From contig NZ_CP048407.1 in NCBI RefSeq assembly GCF_003403315.2, positions 2,046,001-2,110,000 on the forward strand: a stretch of 64,000 nt of DNA, given 5' to 3'. This document shows positions 62,054 to 64,000 of the stretch, piece after piece. Source of the DNA: Thermaerobacter sp. PB12/4term. Its GTDB lineage: Bacteria > Bacillota > Sulfobacillia > Thermaerobacterales > Thermaerobacteraceae. Made by a program: the position numbers and the translations under genes. Positions within the stretch are counted from its first letter, which is position 1. Each line of letters begins with the position of its first letter. Under the pieces are notes generated by a model. It was not told where the DNA came from. It searched no databases and worked only from the letters and a program-made list of their open reading frames with translations.

Positions 62054-63268
62054 CTACCGACCTCCCGCCGGTGCTGCAAGCAAGTGCTGCACTACGGCTT
62101 CGGGTTCCAGGGCCCGGGCTTCCAGGGCCGCCAGGTCGTCGATCTCGCCCCCGCCCGCCCGGGCGGCCCGCAGGGCGGTGTCCACGTCCTTCAGGCCGTG
62201 GCCCGTCAGCACGCACACCACGGGCCCCTGGGGAGGATCCCAGCCGGGTTCGTCCCCCCGGGCCAGCTTCAAAAGGCCCGCCACCGAGGCCGCCGAAGCC
62301 GGTTCGGCAAAGACCCCTTCCCGCCGGGCGAGAAGCCGCTGGGCCGCCAGGATCTCCTGGTCGCTGACCGCGAGGACCCGCCCGCCGGTGTCCCGCACCG
62401 CCGCCAGGGCCTGCTCCCCGTACACCGGCCGGCCGATGCGGATGGCCGACGCCACCGTCTGCGGCCGGTCGACGGGCCGGCCCCGGACCAGGGGCGCCGC
62501 CCCCTCCGCCTGCACCCCGTATAGCTGGGGCACCCGCCCCAGGAGGCCCGCCGCCGCGTAGGCGCGAAAGCCCATGTGGTAGGCGGTGATGTTGCCGCCG
62601 TTGCCCACGGGGAGGAACACGGCCGCCGGTTCGTCCAGGCCCAGGGCGGCCAGCTGGTCGACCACCTCGAAGGCCGCCGTCTTCTGCCCCTCCAGGCGAT
62701 CGGGATTCAGGGAGTTGACGAGCACCAGGTCCGGCCGCTCGGCCACCACCTGCCGCACGGCGGCCAGCGCGTCGTCGAAGCTTCCCCGCACCGGGAGGAT
62801 CCGCGCCCCGCAGGCCACGGCCTGGCCCACCTTGCCGCCCGCCACACCCCCGGCCGGCAGGACCAGCCAGCAGTCCATGCCCGCCCGGGCCGCGTAGGCG
62901 GCCGCAGCCGCCGCCGTGTTGCCCGTGGAGGCGCAGATCACCGCCCGGGCGCCCCGGGCCCGGGCGCAGGTCAGGGCCATGGTCATGCCCCGGTCCTTGA
63001 AGGATCCCGTCGGGTTGGCCCCTTCGAACTTGAGGAACACGGCCGGCGGCCGCCGGCCCGCCGGCAGCTCCGCCAGGAGCCCGTCGGCCCGGATCAGCGG
63101 CGTGTCGCCTTCTCCCAGGGTAAGCGGCTCGGCCTCCGGAGGTACCGGCAGCCAGTCGCGATAGCGGGCGATGATACCCTGGCGGGGCAGGACCGGCCCG
63201 GGCTCCACAGCCTGACGAGGAGGGCCGGGGCGGTTAGGGTGAGTGGGACCAGACACCGCTCGTTTCAC
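62054..63268 (-). CDS. thrC: threonine synthase
   Basis: A 404-aa PLP enzyme of fold type II forming threonine from phosphohomoserine. Motifs: EGDTPLIRADGLLAE, KFEGANPTGSFKDRGMTMAL with the PLP Lys, CASTGNTAAAAAAYAARAGM, VFLPVGNGGNITAYHMGFRA. Start is GTG 63268 or GTG 63256; both follow the purine-rich GGGAGAGG, and the second has more usual spacing. It is the first gene of a thrC-thrB operon behind a T-box leader, so expression should respond to uncharged tRNA-Thr. Confidence 0.95.
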   Translation of the reverse strand: MKRAVSGPTHPNRPGPPRQAVEPGPVLPRQGIIARYRDWLPVPPEAEPLTLGEGDTPLIRADGLLAELPAGRRPPAVFLKFEGANPTGSFKDRGMTMALTCARARGARAVICASTGNTAAAAAAYAARAGMDCWLVLPAGGVAGGKVGQAVACGARILPVRGSFDDALAAVRQVVAERPDLVLVNSLNPDRLEGQKTAAFEVVDQLAALGLDEPAAVFLPVGNGGNITAYHMGFRAYAAAGLLGRVPQLYGVQAEGAAPLVRGRPVDRPQTVASAIRIGRPVYGEQALAAVRDTGGRVLAVSDQEILAAQRLLARREGVFAEPASAASVAGLLKLARGDEPGWDPPQGPVVCVLTGHGLKDVDTALRAARAGGGEIDDLAALEARALEPEAVVQHLLAAPAGGR

Positions 63269-63307
63269 CCTCTCCCTGAAGCTCGGAATGGAAGGATGCC
63301 AGCATGG

Positions 63308-63694
63308 AAAATCGAACGGCCCCGCGTCCCGTTAGGGACGCGAGGCCGTGCTCGCGCGGTTCCACCCTAATTGATCCGCGGCAGCACCCTGGGGTGATGT
63401 GGCGGGTGCCCTGACTGCACCGGCGGGGGAAAGGGCGGATCCCGCCGGCCACCGCCACCGCGAATCCTCTCCGTGCCCGTAAGGGGGGCTGCCCCGCCCA
63501 GCTACTCCCGCCCCGCCTGCCTGGCCGGGCGGTTTCGCCGGCGGCTCCCGGAGGGTTTTCGGCCCGGCCCGGTGCGGGGGCTTTCAGCCACGGCCTCCCG
63601 TCTCTGGACACCGGCTTGGGGGCCTACTCGTTCCGGTCATCGCGCACGCCGGGATGACGCATTCCTCAAGCCGAACCGGCTCTGGGAACGCTTT
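63308..63694 (-). promoter_or_regulatory. T-box riboswitch leader of thrC-thrB, probable Thr specifier
   Basis: The T-box sequence AGGGTGGAACCGCG is at 63368-63355 on the minus strand. It is followed by a terminator hairpin and a T-run (63311-63308). Stem I features upstream include ACGAGTAGG (AGTA), CCAGAGACGGG and GTGGCTGAAAGCC. In the stem I 3' strand, ACC at 63573-63571 sits before GGGCC, which can pair with the GGCCC after AGTA, so ACC (Thr) is the probable specifier codon. That agrees with the downstream genes. In the antiterminated state the T-box would pair with the tRNA acceptor end and transcription would continue. Confidence 0.88.
63318..63347 (-). terminator. T-box-controlled intrinsic terminator before thrC
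   Basis: Minus strand: GGCC-T-CGCGTCCC, loop TAAC, GGGACGCG-G-GGCC, then GTTCGATTTTCC. A 12-bp stem with one mismatch and a T4 tail. It is mutually exclusive with the T-box antiterminator just upstream. Confidence 0.85.
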
Positions 63695-63700
63695 TTCGGG

Positions 63701-63729
63701 ATTATAGGGCCTGGCCGGGGCCGGGTCAA
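63701..63729 (-). promoter_or_regulatory. sigma-A promoter of the thrC-thrB operon
   Basis: TTGACC (complement of 63724-63729), exactly 17 bp, then a perfect TATAAT (complement of 63701-63706). Transcription would start near 63694, giving a leader of about 430 nt to thrC that contains the T-box. Confidence 0.88.
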
Positions 63730-63802
63730 GGGGTCGCAGCGCAAGGACCGCCGCGCCGGGATCAGGCAGAACCGGGCGAGACCCACCGAGGACGCGCCGA
63801 AC

Positions 63803-64000
63803 TTAGGCTTCAGCCCGGCTTGCGAACCGGTCCAGGATCGCACCCCAGCCCCCCGCAAAGGCCCGCTCGGTGGCTGCACCCGTCTCGCCGAGTTCGTCCC
63901 AGCCCCGGTGCTCCAATTCCACCCGGGTGCCGTCGCCCTCGGGGAAGAACCGGACCTCCACCTGGGTCGGACCCGCCCAGTTGGCCTGGTTCCACGTGAA
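63803..64000 (-). CDS. SRPBCC/AHSA1-family protein (partial, C-terminal part)
   Basis: The last 65 codons of a minus-strand gene whose 5' part is outside the window. The sequence has QVEVRFFPEGDGTRVELEHR, GWDELG and FAGGWGAILDRFA, the C-terminal strand-helix pattern of the AHSA1/START-like (SRPBCC) family, where a hydrophobic pocket binds ligands or partners. TAA at 63803-63805. It ends 73 bp before the thrC promoter. Confidence 0.82.
   Translation of the reverse strand, partial: FTWNQANWAGPTQVEVRFFPEGDGTRVELEHRGWDELGETGAATERAFAGGWGAILDRFASRAEA

Overview
The window is very GC-rich DNA (roughly 70% by eye) with dense genes, strong GGAGG-type ribosome binding sites and many GTG/TTG starts. A T-box leader before thrC, a YtrA-type GntR-ABC operon, a LutA/LutB/LutC cluster and a complete kdp operon together suggest a high-GC, probably thermophilic Firmicute of the Thermaerobacter/Symbiobacterium type. 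The genus is inference; no rRNA or tRNA gene was seen.

Layout. 1-2.9 kb: ECF-type sigma factor with a coupled anti-sigma-like membrane protein (open at the left edge), a membrane protein and a DinB-like protein, all minus. 3.0-4.6 kb: an IS3-family element with a 3-bp target duplication splitting a short reading frame. 4.7-10.8 kb: dienoyl-CoA-reductase-like SDR, NUDIX protein, LutA and a LutB-LutC fusion, all plus. 10.7-19.0 kb: kdp potassium-uptake operon on the minus strand, in the unusual order small peptide-kdpF-kdpA-kdpC-kdpB-kdpD-kdpE. 19.1-21.1 kb: scar region with a lutC relic, a low-GC MFS transporter and a beheaded hydrolase. 21.3-23.6 kb: GntR-ABC ATPase-permease operon. 23.7-35.1 kb: mixed accessory genes (ArsR regulator, VOC protein, broken ClC channel, TauE permease, DUF488, SBP56-type protein, small membrane proteins, GNAT, broken M14 peptidase, a secreted anchored protein).

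35.5-52.1 kb: one long minus-strand [NiFe]-hydrogenase island. In transcription order: DUF1641, hypA, hypB, small subunit, large subunit, maturation protease, 119-aa unknown, TPR protein, 125-aa unknown, NifU-Rieske protein, six-bladed NHL protein, hypC, second HypC-like protein, hypD, NicO nickel permease, hypE, double-SIS protein, glutaredoxin-like protein, hypF. It starts from tandem sigma-A-like promoters. The small subunit has no Tat signal and a Cys-x-x-Asn at the proximal cluster, as in cytosolic group 2a (Huc-like) uptake hydrogenases. The island carries its own nickel import, all six Hyp factors and an endopeptidase, so it looks self-sufficient for maturation.

52.4-64 kb: a frameshifted paralogue of the 34.2-kb secreted protein; a coupled glutamate-synthase-like/TPP-enzyme pair; PEP carboxylase (anaplerotic oxaloacetate); and a thrC-thrB operon behind a sigma-A promoter and a T-box whose likely specifier is ACC (Thr). 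An SRPBCC-family gene runs off the right edge.

The most notable structural observation is that both large cassettes have duplicated sequence at their two ends in the same orientation: the lutC 3' end flanks kdp, and the secreted-protein gene (plus a glutamate-synthase fragment) flanks the hydrogenase island. This suggests gain or rearrangement by recombination between duplicated segments.
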